64,000 nt of DNA from Lunularia cruciata (lineage: Eukaryota > Streptophyta > Marchantiopsida > Lunulariales > Lunulariaceae), in the NCBI GenBank assembly GCA_948567375.1, contig OX419755.1, forward strand, positions 58,353,945 through 58,417,944, written 5' to 3'. The position numbers and the translations under genes were made by a program. Shown piece after piece: positions 22,370 to 33,799 of the stretch (position 1 is its first letter; every line of letters begins with the position of its first letter). A model generated the notes under the pieces. It had not been told where the DNA came from and made no database searches. It saw only the letters and a program-made list of their open reading frames with translations.

Positions 22370-23817
22370 GAAAAAGTCAATCATGTAGAACACATGAAGG
22401 ATAGGAAGATCCCGTCAAGTCGTACAAGGGAGAGACAAAAGAGGTAAAATGGAGCTAGGCCCCAATAGTATCAATATGAGAAATCTACCCTATCACACCT
22501 AAGATATACTAGCTATGCAAGTTGTAAGGTCTACAAACTATTGGAGCATCTAAAGAAGCATCATCTAGTGTGATTGCTCTCCTATGGATTGCACCAACCA
22601 ATGCTCTTTGTAGAGGAATAAACACACATTGTCTGAAGTTTTTTACAAAGTATGAGTGTGAGACTGGTACTCCCTGACGTCACATATGATAAGCTTTTGC
22701 ACACTTCCTAACAAATATGTCAAATGCCATGTCCATCACTCCATATAACTTCAAGATTAGAGGAACAAAGAGGTGACCTTGCTGCATGCCCCTTATACTT
22801 AGAGACCTTGTATGTTGTTGCTTTGCTTGCCACCCATCCAAGAGGATGAGTAATAACTCCCTGAAAAATTGCATCATGCATAAGTTTTGTAACCACAACA
22901 TCTACCATTATCACCTGAGTATCTCAGACCAAGTATAAGTTTGCTTGGACATGTGTTGTTTGCAAAGTATACAAATGCTCCCTCCAAGCAAGGTATCCAG
23001 TCTCTTATGTCATAGAAAAAACTATATCCTTGATGGCATCATGGGTAGCTATCCTTTGCCCTCCAAAATGACACAATGTCATATGGATCGCTATTGCATC
23101 TAGCATAAAACCACACTCACAAATGAGTAACAAAGATGCAAACAGGTGTACCAAACCTAAGCGGAACCTTATCGCTTTAAAGAAGGTTGCTAGTGTGAGT
23201 CAAAATGCCTTTAATGCATGGTCAAGATAGGATCTAAGAGCATGCACCCTTGCTGGAGCAAGAACAAAGATGTGTTCTAGTGGCACGAGGAATAGATGAG
23301 TCAATTAAGAGAGAATATAGCATATGTTTACACTATTGTTCCATCAAGGAAGATTGCAAACCTCCAGTCCAATTTGACGATAATGAAGCAAAGGATAGAA
23401 GGTCCTCTCATGCCCATGGGGATAAATCATCTCTTGTCTATCATAGTAACACATGAGAGAAAAGGATCCCTCCTCCACCTAGGTCACATATGTCTCCAAA
23501 AGTAGCCTATTAGCAACCACAAATGGGAGGAAAGTATGGGTGCCAAAAGAGCACAACTATCCAGAAATACTAAAGGTGCCATCTCCTCCATAGATAATAG
23601 GTCTACACCTCCGTACAAGATCCATAGAGATATCTGTCTATGTGCTAAATTCCTATCATACACTCAAATATCCCTATCTCTCAAATGATATCACCAAAGA
23701 TTCCTATTATCCTCCTACCAAAAGCTCTCGTATGTGATAGGAAAGTCATGTAAGGGAAGCCCGCACAAAGAAGGTAAGTAGATCAACAAGTAATATTATA
23801 GGAGAGCATACAAAATA
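22370..23817 (-). pseudogene. Decayed LINE copy, 3' half (split by element B)
   Basis: Matches the good copy from its 3' tail (56677) to about 58127: tail, endonuclease region, and RT C-terminal part, with many stops. Frames at 22680-22914 still show FVPLILKLYGVMDMAFDIF-like residues. It ends at the AAATA target duplication of element B (23813-23817) and resumes at 30206. Confidence 0.85.
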
Positions 23818-24279
23818 TGTAACAACATGGAGTTTACTGATGGGTTAGTCAAGGTAATGAAGTAGCAAATAGACCAAATTAGCCTAGAATATTATAGAAA
23901 TATCTACAAAGCTACTTGGCACCTTCCAAGTATTGGATAATGTGCATGCCAAGTGGTGACTTATAGGAGGAAGCTTCTCAACTAGCTTAGCTTGCACCTC
24001 AAGTAGGTAGCTTCTAGAAGAAAGCTTCTTGGGAAGCTTCCAACTAGCTTAGCTTGCATGCCAAGTAGACGGCTTCTTGAGAAGCTTCTTGGTTAACTTG
24101 GCTTGCACTCCAAGGAAATGGGTCTTGAGAAGCTTCTCAAGAGCCTTATATGCTACTTATATATACCAAAGCCTAAGCTCATGCTAGGCATTTGGAGTCC
24201 TTCATTCAAGAGTCTCAATGTGATCTTTCACTTTGATCTTCCATTCTCTTATTTCCCTCGTTGGTCTTGATCTTTTTCA
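23818..24279 (+). repeat. 5' LTR of element B
   Basis: Starts TGTAACAAC and ends CTTTTTCA. The sequence ttgatatcaaaa follows immediately, like the tRNA-Met primer-binding site of many plant gypsy elements with one or two changes. A TATATATA run lies near 24159. The LTR holds several aagcttct/agaagctt blocks that form short internal repeats and potential hairpins. Confidence 0.88.
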
Positions 24280-24539
24280 TTGATATCAAAATAGGAATAA
24301 GATGGATGGAATTTATGCCACCAAATCGATTTCTATCAAACCATTGGGATTTTTGTATTTGTGTACTACCAAAGTATCATTTTACACAATTCATCATCTC
24401 ATGCTTTGGGCAAATTCTTTTTTTCATACGATCACCTTGTTTGAGGAATTGATACTTCTAGTTGTAAATTATGGAGAATGGTGGACATGTTGCATCTATG
24501 TCTTAATTTAGATAAATTGAGGGTAGTGTGATAGAGTAG

Positions 24540-25240
24540 TAGCTATGGTGGGAATATGTGAGGTTATCATTGCTATGTAGCAACAAATTGAGCGTCTTAC
24601 TCAATCATTGGATGAACAAGACCATCAACAACAAGAGCATGTAGAGAGAGCACTATTTTGAGAAGGAGAAGAGTTTAGAGGTTTTCCAAACTCCAAGAAT
24701 CTCCTAGGTGTAGTGGAGAATTTTTCATTTGATTGTGAATGTTATTTTGAGGCTACAAATCTTCAAGATGAACAAAAATAAATTTTTTTGGCTTCAAGCC
24801 AATTGGATGGAGCAACAAAACTATGGTGGAGATTCCGAGTGGAGCAAGTTGAAACAACAATTTATTGTGTTAAACTTGATATGGGAAGAATTCAAGGGTG
24901 CAATAATTATGTGATTCCAAGCTATAAATGTTGCACAAGCTATACAAGATAAGTTGGCGGTATTGAATCAGATTGGTTCTATAAGAAGCTACATCACGCA
25001 ATTCCATAATATTGTTATGCAAATTCTAGATATAATGGATGGTGAAGCTTTGGATCTAATTGTGAGAGGCTTGAAGTCAAAAACCAAATTGGAAGTAACT
25101 ATGCAAAAGCCAAAACACTTGGAAGAAGCCATGCAGTTTGTTGAATGCTTTGATTCCTTGGTTATGACAATTTGGTCTCAACCTTGACCTTCACAAAACC
25201 TACCAACATATTACACACAAGTGGAGAAGCTAGCACCAAT
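24540..25240 (+). pseudogene. Gag of element B, broken
   Basis: Frames at 24729-24914 and 24954-25187 read as the capsid region of a gypsy Gag (QASQLDGATKLWW-like and LRSYITQFHNIV-like segments). Stops and phase changes occur throughout. No intact zinc knuckle was identified. Confidence 0.65.
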
Positions 25241-25505
25241 GGAGATTGATGCCATCCAACGGAGACCACTTGGCACAACAAATCAAGAAATATTATGGTA
25301 GAAAGGCGGTTGCTTTTATTATCACCAGATTGGACACCGCATTGTTGAATGTCTATTCAAGAATGGGTGATCTCAACAAATTGTCCCAAGTGGAGTTTGT
25401 GGAGTGGATTGATTTGGGAAATGAGGAATCTTAGTAGGAGATTTTGAGCAGTCTATTGAGAATCTGATTAGTTCCAAAAGGATTGAAGGCTCAATCTATG
25501 CAAGT

Positions 25506-25811
25506 TTGCTTCACTTGCAAGGTAAGATATATGTTTATGGTTGTAGTGTTTTGGTTGATTTTGGAAGTTCAATGAATTGCATGTCTATACAATTAGCAAA
25601 GGAATTATGTATTCCTATCAAGCTTGTAATTAGAAGTAGATTGATGATGGCCAATGGTAGAAAATGTTTGGCATTTTGTACCTCATATCTTGTTGCATTT
25701 AGGATTGGGAAGGAGTATTTGGAGTGTATGAGGTTTGTAGTGGCACCTCTATACTATGATGTCATTATGGGTTTGCTTTGGCTTGAACATCATAAGGTTC
25801 AATTTGATTAG
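25506..25811 (+). pseudogene. Protease region of element B
   Basis: Contains VLVDFGSSMNCMSIQLAKEL, where the active-site D-S/T-G triad has become D-F-G, and DVIMGLLWLEHHKVQFD at the end, matching the DVILGMDWL block of gypsy proteases. The changed triad suggests a dead enzyme. Confidence 0.75.
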
Positions 25812-26179
25812 AATCAATGATAAATTCAAGTACAACACCAAGGTAGGAATTTTTGATTAAGTTATTTGGACCTTTGAGTAAGACACCTAAGAATAATCAG
25901 TCCCAAGATGGGAAGTTTGTCAAGTTTGAAGGAAGATAAGTCCCAAGATGGGGAGTTTGTCAATGAGGCCATAGAGTAGCCTAAGAGCAAGCTTTGGAGG
26001 AAGATAAGTCTATTTTTGTAATGTAGATCAAGTTGATTGTGCATGGAGAATCTGAGGAGTACCAAAAGCCTCATCAAGCAATGGTTGATTAAATAGTTCA
26101 AGTGTTTTAGATATGTTTCCGAATGATTTGCCAAAGGGATTACCCTTTAATTGTGGTATGTCCTTCAAGATTAAGTTGT

Positions 26180-26990
26180 TGCCAAGAAGTACTCCAATGA
26201 GTAGACCCATCTATCGGCTCTCACCAACGGAGTTAGACGAGCTTCACACAACATTGATGGAATTGTTGGAGAAGGATTTCATATGATATAGTACATCTCC
26301 TTGGAGAGCACCGATACTATTCATTCTAAAGAAGGATGGAAGACTTTGCTTCTATATTGATTACCGTGGTCTAAACAAAAAAATCATGAAGAATGCATAT
26401 CTCTTACCTCAAATTGATGACTTGCGAGATCAATTGAGTGGAGTACAATACTTCTCCAAGTTGGATCTTTGAAGTGGCTATTGGTAGAATCATATTGATA
26501 GAAAGGATGTGCAAAAGACTACCTTTTGCACAAGGTATGGGCACTTTGAGTAGAGAGTTCTACCTTTTGGGCTCACTAATGCTCCAATAGTCTTCATGGA
26601 TCACATGCATCAGGTGTTGGATGGACTATTGGATCGTTTCATGATGGTGTTCTTAGATGATATCCTAATCTATAGCAAGATGGAAGCAGAACATATAAAT
26701 CATGTGCAAGAAATCCTAAGACAACTAAGTCAATGGAAGTTCTATTGCAAGAAGTTGAAGTGTGCCTTTTGGCAAAAGGAAGTTACCTTCTTGTGTAAAT
26801 CTCAATGGAGGAGATGAAGATGGAAGAGGAGAAAATCAAAGCCATTACTGGTTGGCCTACTCTAAAAAATGCTACAAAACTGCAGGAATTTTATGAATTG
26901 GTGAGCTTTTACTGACGGTTCATCTACTATTATGCTCATTTGGTAGCACCATTGACCACTCTCTTGGAGAAGAACTTAAGCTTTCGATGG
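26180..26990 (+). pseudogene. Reverse transcriptase of element B
   Basis: Shows the YRLSPTELDEL start (about 26214), [11 protein letters not shown]-like segment, the MDHMHQVLDGLLDRF segment and the catalytic FLDDILIYSK (about 26656-26685). Several stops interrupt it, including in the region around 26470 and 26550. Confidence 0.85.
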
Positions 26991-27440
26991 ACCTCCAAGC
27001 ACAAAGAAGCATTCTAGAAGTTTAAACATATGGTGTCTTCAAGACCCATTCTTCAACCATATGACCCTCAACTACCTTGTGTGGTTAATTTTGATGCTTC
27101 TTACTTTGCCAATGGAGTTGTGTTATAGCATGAATTTCTAGATGGATTACATCCCATTGGCTTTGTGTCTTGTCAACTAAACACCGTAGAAAGGAATTAC
27201 TTTGCTTGAGATCAGGGACAACTAGCAATAGTATATGCCACCAAAAAGGTTTAGAGACACTATCTTTTGGAGAAACAAGTGATCATGAGAACCGATCATA
27301 ACCCTTGTTACAGACATTACATTTGGAGAACATGAAGAGTCTACATCATAGTGGAGGGAACAATTACAATTTTTTGATATCAAACTTTAATATAAACTTG
27401 GTCGGTTCCATGTCATCCTTGATGCCCTATCCCAATGACT
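26990..27440 (+). pseudogene. RNase H of element B
   Basis: Remnants of the connection and RNase H domain: a VVNFDASYFANGVVL-like segment near 27085-27125, ERNYFA near 27190, RTDHNP near 27293. Multiple stops. Confidence 0.65.
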
Positions 27441-27639
27441 TGATTTGAAGTCTCTTCCTCTTATCACGGTGGCAATTACAACGGTGTTAGTAGACTCAAA
27501 AGCTCAAATCAAGTTAAGGACAACTTTACAACAAGATCTCTTCTTTTAGATGGTACAAGGTTATCTTACAACATGCAATAAGGAGTACAACACCTTCTTC
27601 TTCAAGGAAGGTTCTATTTTGTGAGAATCAGATCTATGT

Positions 27640-29110
27640 TCCAACCAAGTATGATCTTCAACTTTTATGCCTTCAAGAAGCCTATGACTTACCAATTGTT
27701 GATCACATGGGTGTGGACAAGACTTTGTGTACCTTCCAATGCCAACGATGGTGGCCCAATATGGTATGAGATGTTTGCAAGTTTGTTCAGTCTTATGAGA
27801 GTTGCAAATTGTAATACCAAGGGCTAGCCATATGATCTAAATGTGAAATTTGGTTTGGTAACATCTAGAATAATGTTATACATGATGGTAAAAATAGATC
27901 AAATAGATATATCACCAAAAGAGTACTTCTACTAATAGAGCAAAAACTGAAAAAGACTTGAGAACCTTAGAACCAATAGCTAGACATATGATTTAAAGGT
28001 GAGAATTGGTTGGTAACATCTAGAAGGATGTTACACATGATGGACTAAACAGATCAGAAAGAGGTATCACCAAAAGAGGACTTCTACTAATAGAGTAGGA
28101 ACCAAAATATGCCTAAAATCTTTGAAAGCAATTTCGAAAGCCTAAACAGATGAATTAGGCCTAAAAATGTGCAGAATCCTCCCCCAGTGGAGGAAAGGTT
28201 GGCCTTCCCTCCCCCTTGGTTTGTCTAGTTGAGAGCTTTCCAACGGTACCTTACTCATGTGATTCTGAGACTCCTACAGGAAGATTCCCTAAAAGATTCC
28301 CTCTAGTCAAAGCTTGTTTGACCAACCAGATAGGACCTAGACCGACATGTCACCCATCCAAGTAAGTAATCCAAGGGTGGAGTTTGATGACATGTCACCA
28401 TCTGTATGCCTAATCTTATGGTGGAGCTTCCTTGGAGGAGATCTTTTTTGTCTATATAATAAAGAGAAGGTGCTCCTTTGGAGCACCGAATGTTGAGTGT
28501 GTAACTTGTGTTTCTATCTCTTCTCTTGTCCTCGGAGTATTACACAAATGCAACAAGGCCAACAATTAGAAACCGAGTGGACTCTTTCAACCACTCCCCA
28601 TTCCATCTACTTGATAAGAACACATGAGCTTAGATCTCATCACCTCCTTGCTCAAGACAAAGTAAGATCACACATCAATTATGGTGTTTGTGGATAAGCT
28701 TAGCAAGCAAATCTATTTGGCACCAACCTTTAATATTGTGGATCCTCTAACATTGATGCAGATCTACTTTGACAATGTCTTCAAGCATCATGGGATGCCT
28801 CTTGCACTCATCTCCAACTGTGATCCTCGTTTCAAATGTTTTTGGCAAGCACTCTACTTAGCACCAACCTTGCTTTATCTATGGCCTATCATCTTAAAAC
28901 TAATGGAAAAACCAAATGTGCAAATTGCACCTTGGAGGATATGCTTTGTGTCTTCATCAACGTTGACCATACCAACTTAGATGAATATCTTGCAACCATG
29001 GAGTTTTCATACAATAATTCCAAATAGGCAAGCACCAAATTCTCTCATTTCTTCCTTAATTTTGGCCTAAACCTACTTGTTCCAGATTCCCTTCTTGCTC
29101 CTCCTCCATC
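27640..29110 (+). pseudogene. Integrase of element B, interrupted by solo LTR-X
   Basis: The HHCC region (LLITWVWTRL then WWPNM and FVQSYESC, about 27690-27809) is cut by the solo LTR and resumes at 28550 with NKANN and LFQPLPIPS. The catalytic-core region includes MVFVDKLSKQ (28681), IYFDNVFKHHGMPLALISNC (28746-28812) and a TNGKTKCANCTLEDML segment near 28905-28950. Confidence 0.85.
27810..28544 (-). repeat. Solo LTR-X inserted in element B integrase
   Basis: 735 bases bounded by the duplication CAAAT at 27805-27809 and 28545-28549. On the minus strand it runs TGTAATACTCC ... GGTATTACA. It includes the TATATAA-type box near 28455 and an internal duplication at its inner (3') end (27810-27970 resembles 27971-28093), as in the copy at 6568. 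No internal region is present, so it is a recombined solo LTR. Confidence 0.9.
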
Positions 29111-29506
29111 TCATGTACCTCATACTTCCACCTTCTTGACCACCATATCCCAATCATTTCAACAAGCCAAACCTCATCTCCTTGTTGCTCAAAATTGTCA
29201 CAAAAATATGTACACCACCATCATTGTGATCTCACCTTTCAAGTCGGTGATAAGCTCATGCTCTCATCTAGTAATCTACCCCTCCTACTTGATACCCAAG
29301 TTAGTAAACTTGCTACTATTTGGATATGACACTTGGATGTCATCCAAATCATTTCTCTTGTTGCTTATCAAATTGCTTTGCCTTCTCGCATGTGAATCTA
29401 CCATGTTTTTGACATTTCCAAGTTGAAACCCATTGTTTCTAATCCATCTTCACTTTCCTCTTGTGTCCAACCTTCTCCTCCTCTCATGCCTATTAATGAT
29501 CATTAG

Positions 29507-29660
29507 GAGTATGAAGTTGATCGTATCATTGCATGTTGCTACATTCAACGTGACTGCAAACAACACATTGAGTACAAGGTCATTTGGAAAAGGTATCTCC
29601 TTCATGATGGTACTTGGGAGCCTCTTTCTCATATCCATAATGCACAAACGACCATCTAGG
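29507..29660 (+). pseudogene. Chromodomain at the C-terminus of element B Pol
   Basis: An uninterrupted segment reads EYEVDRIIAC, then a variable part, then IEYKVIWKRY and GTWEPLSHI. This is the chromodomain signature (E-VD-I, Y-V-WKGY, TWEP) of chromoviruses. A stop lies just after it, near 29658. It is the best preserved coding part of the element. Confidence 0.88.
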
Positions 29661-29713
29661 AGTTTGAAGCTTCAATGGTGACAAGGACATCACAAACTAG
29701 TAGTAGGGGAATA

Positions 29714-30205
29714 TGCACCAATATAAAGTTTACAGATGAGTTAGTCAAGGCTAATGAAGTAGCAAATAGGCCAAATTAGCCTAGAAGTATGTACAAAATT
29801 ACTTGGCACCTTCCAAGTATAAAGTAATGTACATGCAAAGTGGCAATTTCTAGGAGGAAGCTTCCCGGCTAGCTTAGCTTGCACCTCAAGTAGGTAGCTT
29901 CTAGAAGGAAGCTTCTTAGGAAGCTTCCAACAAGCTTAGCTTGCATGCCAAGTAGTCAATTTCTAAAAGGAAGGTTCTCAAAAAGCTTATTGAGAATCTT
30001 CATGGTTAACTTGGCTTTCATTCCAAGAAAACGGCTTTAGGAAGTTTTTTGAGAAGCTTCTCAACAGCCTTGTATGTTTCCTATAAATACCAAAGACCAA
30101 GCTCATGCTAGGCATTTGGAGTTTCCCTCATTTGAGAGGCTCAATGTGATGTTCCGCTTTGATCTTCCAATATCCTATTTCTCTCCTTGATCTCGGTCTT
30201 TTACA
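29714..30205 (+). repeat. 3' LTR of element B
   Basis: Starts TGCACCAAT after the purine tract agtagtaggggaata (29699-29713) and ends TTTTACA before the AAATA duplication. It is similar to 23818-24279 with many substitutions and some indels. Confidence 0.88.
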
Positions 30206-31640
30206 AAATACCACCTACTTATCTCCTAATAGAGGAAGGTCATCCACATGGAGGATATCCTTTATAAGAGCAATGTCTAAGAAGCATATAACAAAATCCT
30301 TGGATCCTATTGGCACTCCAAGAATACATAGTCCATATGTAGATATGACATACCACTCTAAAAGCTCAAGGTGAGGAATGATACTTGAAGGGGACCATGC
30401 TCTACACTTTGATTCCTTGATTCTCAAGCCTACAAGATGTAGCTCAATAGTCAAGTGATCGAAGGCCTGCCTAATTTGATCTACGTATGCCACAATGTGT
30501 GTATCGTCTGTCAAGGAGTGAAATACACAACCTAGCATGGCCAAAGTAGTATATAAGAGAACTTTGACGTAAGCCATGGTAAACAAAGGCCCCCCCTAAA
30601 GGATTTACCTATCGTGTACAACAATTGACTTCAAGATGGTGACTCCTTGATATGATCACCCATGCTAGTAGTAGTGGGAAGCAAGAGAGCCATAGAATGA
30701 CCACACAAAAAGAATGAGACTTGCCAAGGATCCATTGGACTCCCTAAACTCTCTAAAGATGGATGTCTGAGAGATGATATTAAAAGCGTTTTCAACATCC
30801 ACTTGTAGGGCAACCCACTCTAGATGGATATCTAGGAGTGTCATGATGCTTAGAGATAGAGTCTCACAACGTCCAGGTGTAGCTAGGCCAAACTGACGAG
30901 GACTAAGGTGCTCTCGGAAGTGAGATCAATGTTAAATGACAATGGTGCGGCTAACCAAGTGCCAAAAGACCTCTCCAATAGCAATTGGTCTGATGCCCCT
31001 TGTGTCCTTCTCCATTGCAAGAACTTGACTAACCCCTAACACCCGGCTAATTTATCTAGGAATATCTCCCCTCGTTATCGCTATAGCCACCTAAAACGGC
31101 TTGGTAAATCCACTAGAAAGATCATATGCTTGAAAGCAATCTCTAAGATGTTTATATACCATTCTTGACAAGTCTCCTAAGAAGAGGCAAGGAGCAATGC
31201 ATAATGCTTATGCAAAAAGTGACCTAGACATACAAATTATTCAAGTTGATAATCTAAGACCTCTAATGGTGCTCCTTCTCCTACCATAGGATGTAATGAG
31301 CTTAAGGAAGAGATAATCTCATTGATGTAACTAGCCACAGACAAAAGGTGTAGTGCTTAGGTTGTTCTACTAAACTCTCATGTTTGACCCAATGTCCTAC
31401 ACCATCATAATTGAATGGACTCATTGGTATCGTGTGGCAAAATTTATCTCCTAAAACATGCAACCCTAATCAACTTCTCCTCTAGGGCAACACAATCATT
31501 CCTCTGAATTGACTAAATCTAGCAACCACGTCTCTATACTCGGCATATCCCCTCTAGCATAACGAATTGCGGGGGAAATTCCACATCTCTATACCCCGCA
31601 TGTCCACTCTAGCATAACGAATCGCGGGGGAAGTTTGACT
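30206..31640 (-). pseudogene. Decayed LINE copy, 5' half (continuation of 22370-23817)
   Basis: Matches 58130-59480 of the good copy: RT palm, including the ADDTH-equivalent near 30500, and the N-terminal region. The match ends in the duplicated segment 31527-31635, so the copy is 5'-truncated relative to the good copy. It has many stops. Confidence 0.85.
31527..31635. repeat. 55-base tandem duplication at the LINE truncation point
   Basis: Two units start cacgtctctata (31527) and cacatctctata (31582); both run through ctctagcataacgaat and gcgggggaa. It lies exactly where similarity to the good LINE copy stops. Confidence 0.85.
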
Positions 31641-33799
31641 CCAAGGTGGGGTTGGGGTTCAACCTAAGTTAGATGGAGACCAACCGGAGGACACAAGACT
31701 TTTGGTGTCGTGGAGAGTTCGGACCAGTTTGGAATTTAACAAAAGGAAATGCGGGGAGTTCCGTCGGCCCGTCAGTTAAGATTTGTGAGGCGGATGAGTA
31801 AGTTGGACCGGATGTTCGGCTAGCAGAACCGAACTTTCGGTCCCGACGGGAAGTTCAGCGCGAAGAAATAAAATGAAATGAAATTCTTCAATTTTCGGGC
31901 GAAAGTGAAGGAAAGTCTCGAGGTAGACCCATCTCTTTGCTACGTCGAAGTGTCGGACAATCGTACGACGTAGACTACTAATTGTGACAAGACCATGGCC
32001 TGCCAACGAGGACTTTGACATACTGGTGACACGTGGCAACACGTGTTACCGAGGGTTAGAGTAGAGTCTTTTTCCCCACTTGGGGAGAAGAGAACGAAGA
32101 AACTTAACTTAAGTCAATAAGTCAACTTGGTTAAATCTTGGTGCCGTTAAGTTTCGGGTAGGGTGAAGTCCATCTCTTTTACAGAGCAGATTCGTGATTC
32201 TCAAATTCTGACGGCAAAACCGTGCTGATGAAAGAAACAACTAAAAGGTAGAGGGGTTTGAATCTAATGAAAGTTGAAGTGATTGAGTAAGGCTCTTGAA
32301 GATTGTCCTAACTTGTATACCTACTGCAGGTGAAGAAACAAACTAAAACTTACATAGCTAGGTCCATGGACAAATGGAAACGTATTCGGCCTTCAAACTT
32401 GATTTGCAAAATTCTCGATTTGAAAGTTATATGGGACATGACAGCTTTAAACATGCACGAAGAGTTAAGAAGCTCTCGTAACGTATTTGTCAGCAAAGAA
32501 AGAGAACTAAGGTAATACCAATTTTGAGAGACAGAAGTCTGAAAACCTCATAGGTTACTACTTCCCCTACCTGGGACTTGGTGAAGAAAAAGGCAAATGT
32601 ATCCCTTCCTCCAGTTGGAAGTAGTTCACAAGAAAGATTGAGTGAGATTAGGGGCCCCTGCAGCAAGGACGAAAAAGGCAAAGCTTCTTGAAAAGGAACT
32701 TGAAATTGCTGCAAGTGGAAAAGAAGGATGTCGCCCTGTGAAGTCTTCATGCCTCTTGGAACCCTGTTGCTCGTCCATGCGCATGAGAAGGTGTAGGGCA
32801 ACCCTTCTCGTAATATTGACTGCAGCAAGGGCTCATCACGGTATCGTAGAACTAATCAGCCAACCCTATTATGTGACCAACAAAAGAAGCCGTGCTCCAT
32901 GCCTATACAGTGCTCTCCTGTCACCGCCCCACGCGTTGCAATCCAATTAGACCTCGTCTCAAGCAGCCGCTATCGAACAACTGCATTTCAAGAACTGACA
33001 CCAGTGGAGTACGGTTTCTAGCGTCTCCACAAAAAGCGATGCCGACAGACAAAACGTACTTTTAACTTTGCCCATATTCTTCGCCAAATGCGGACTGTAC
33101 CTGCTCCACGAGGATACTGAAGGAATCAAATTTCCTACTCATATAGCCCGCATATAGCACTGTACATCGAAGGAAGGAAGGGGTTTTGACTGCTCAAGCA
33201 ACTAGCTCTTGTTCAAAATTCTTCGAATACCGGACAAAATCCCACCAATTCTAGCAGTGTGTCTTTGGGACTTCGTGAAGTCCCTCATTTTTAAGTTGCA
33301 GAAATATTATATGGTGGTGGGTCCTTGAGGTATTTCCTTTCACTATTTTCTTTTGTTTTGCCATTTTGAAATACTTCGGTAGGTTGGATAGGAGGTCTGC
33401 TATACTGGCGGTCGGTGTCACATTCTTTCTCCTGTGACATGGAAGGATGACGGATTTAGACAAGAAGATTATAACAGAACGCCGAAGGTGTGATTCGTTG
33501 TGTGAATGATAAAGCGTTTGTTGCGCAGAGGCGTGTAGTATAATTGACCGCCCACCGTCCCTCTGTGTATAGTCCATGAGAGTTGCGCACTTGATTTTTT
33601 ATTCCGGGTGCATCAAGTCAAGAAACAAGTTGTAAAGCACCGATTTAAGGACTGGGAATCGCCAACCCAGAAAAGGATTTCTTTTTGGTCCCCTGTTTTG
33701 GTATTCATCGTCTCTTCTTCGCCTTGGATCGTGCGTGCTCGCAGAAGGAAGCAGATTGTGGCGAGTCCTTCGGAGTTGAGTTGGACACAGCAGATCGAT
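31641..33799. other. Region upstream of ALDH7B, no recognised gene
   Basis: No frame resembles a known protein; the longest are about 110 codons on either strand. The part near 33600 is probably promoter or 5' leader of ALDH7B; no clear TATA box was singled out. Confidence 0.4.

Larger units (their letters stand above)
23818..30205 (+). mobile_element. Chromovirus-type Ty3/gypsy retrotransposon, element B, complete but decayed
   Basis: Bounded by LTRs 23818-24279 and 29714-30205 and by the 5-base duplication AAATA (23813-23817 and 30206-30210). Internal order on the plus strand is primer site, Gag, protease, RT, RNase H, integrase, chromodomain, polypurine tract. All frames carry stops and indels, and the LTRs differ at many positions, so the insertion is old. 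A solo LTR-X interrupts it at 27810-28544. Confidence 0.92.
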
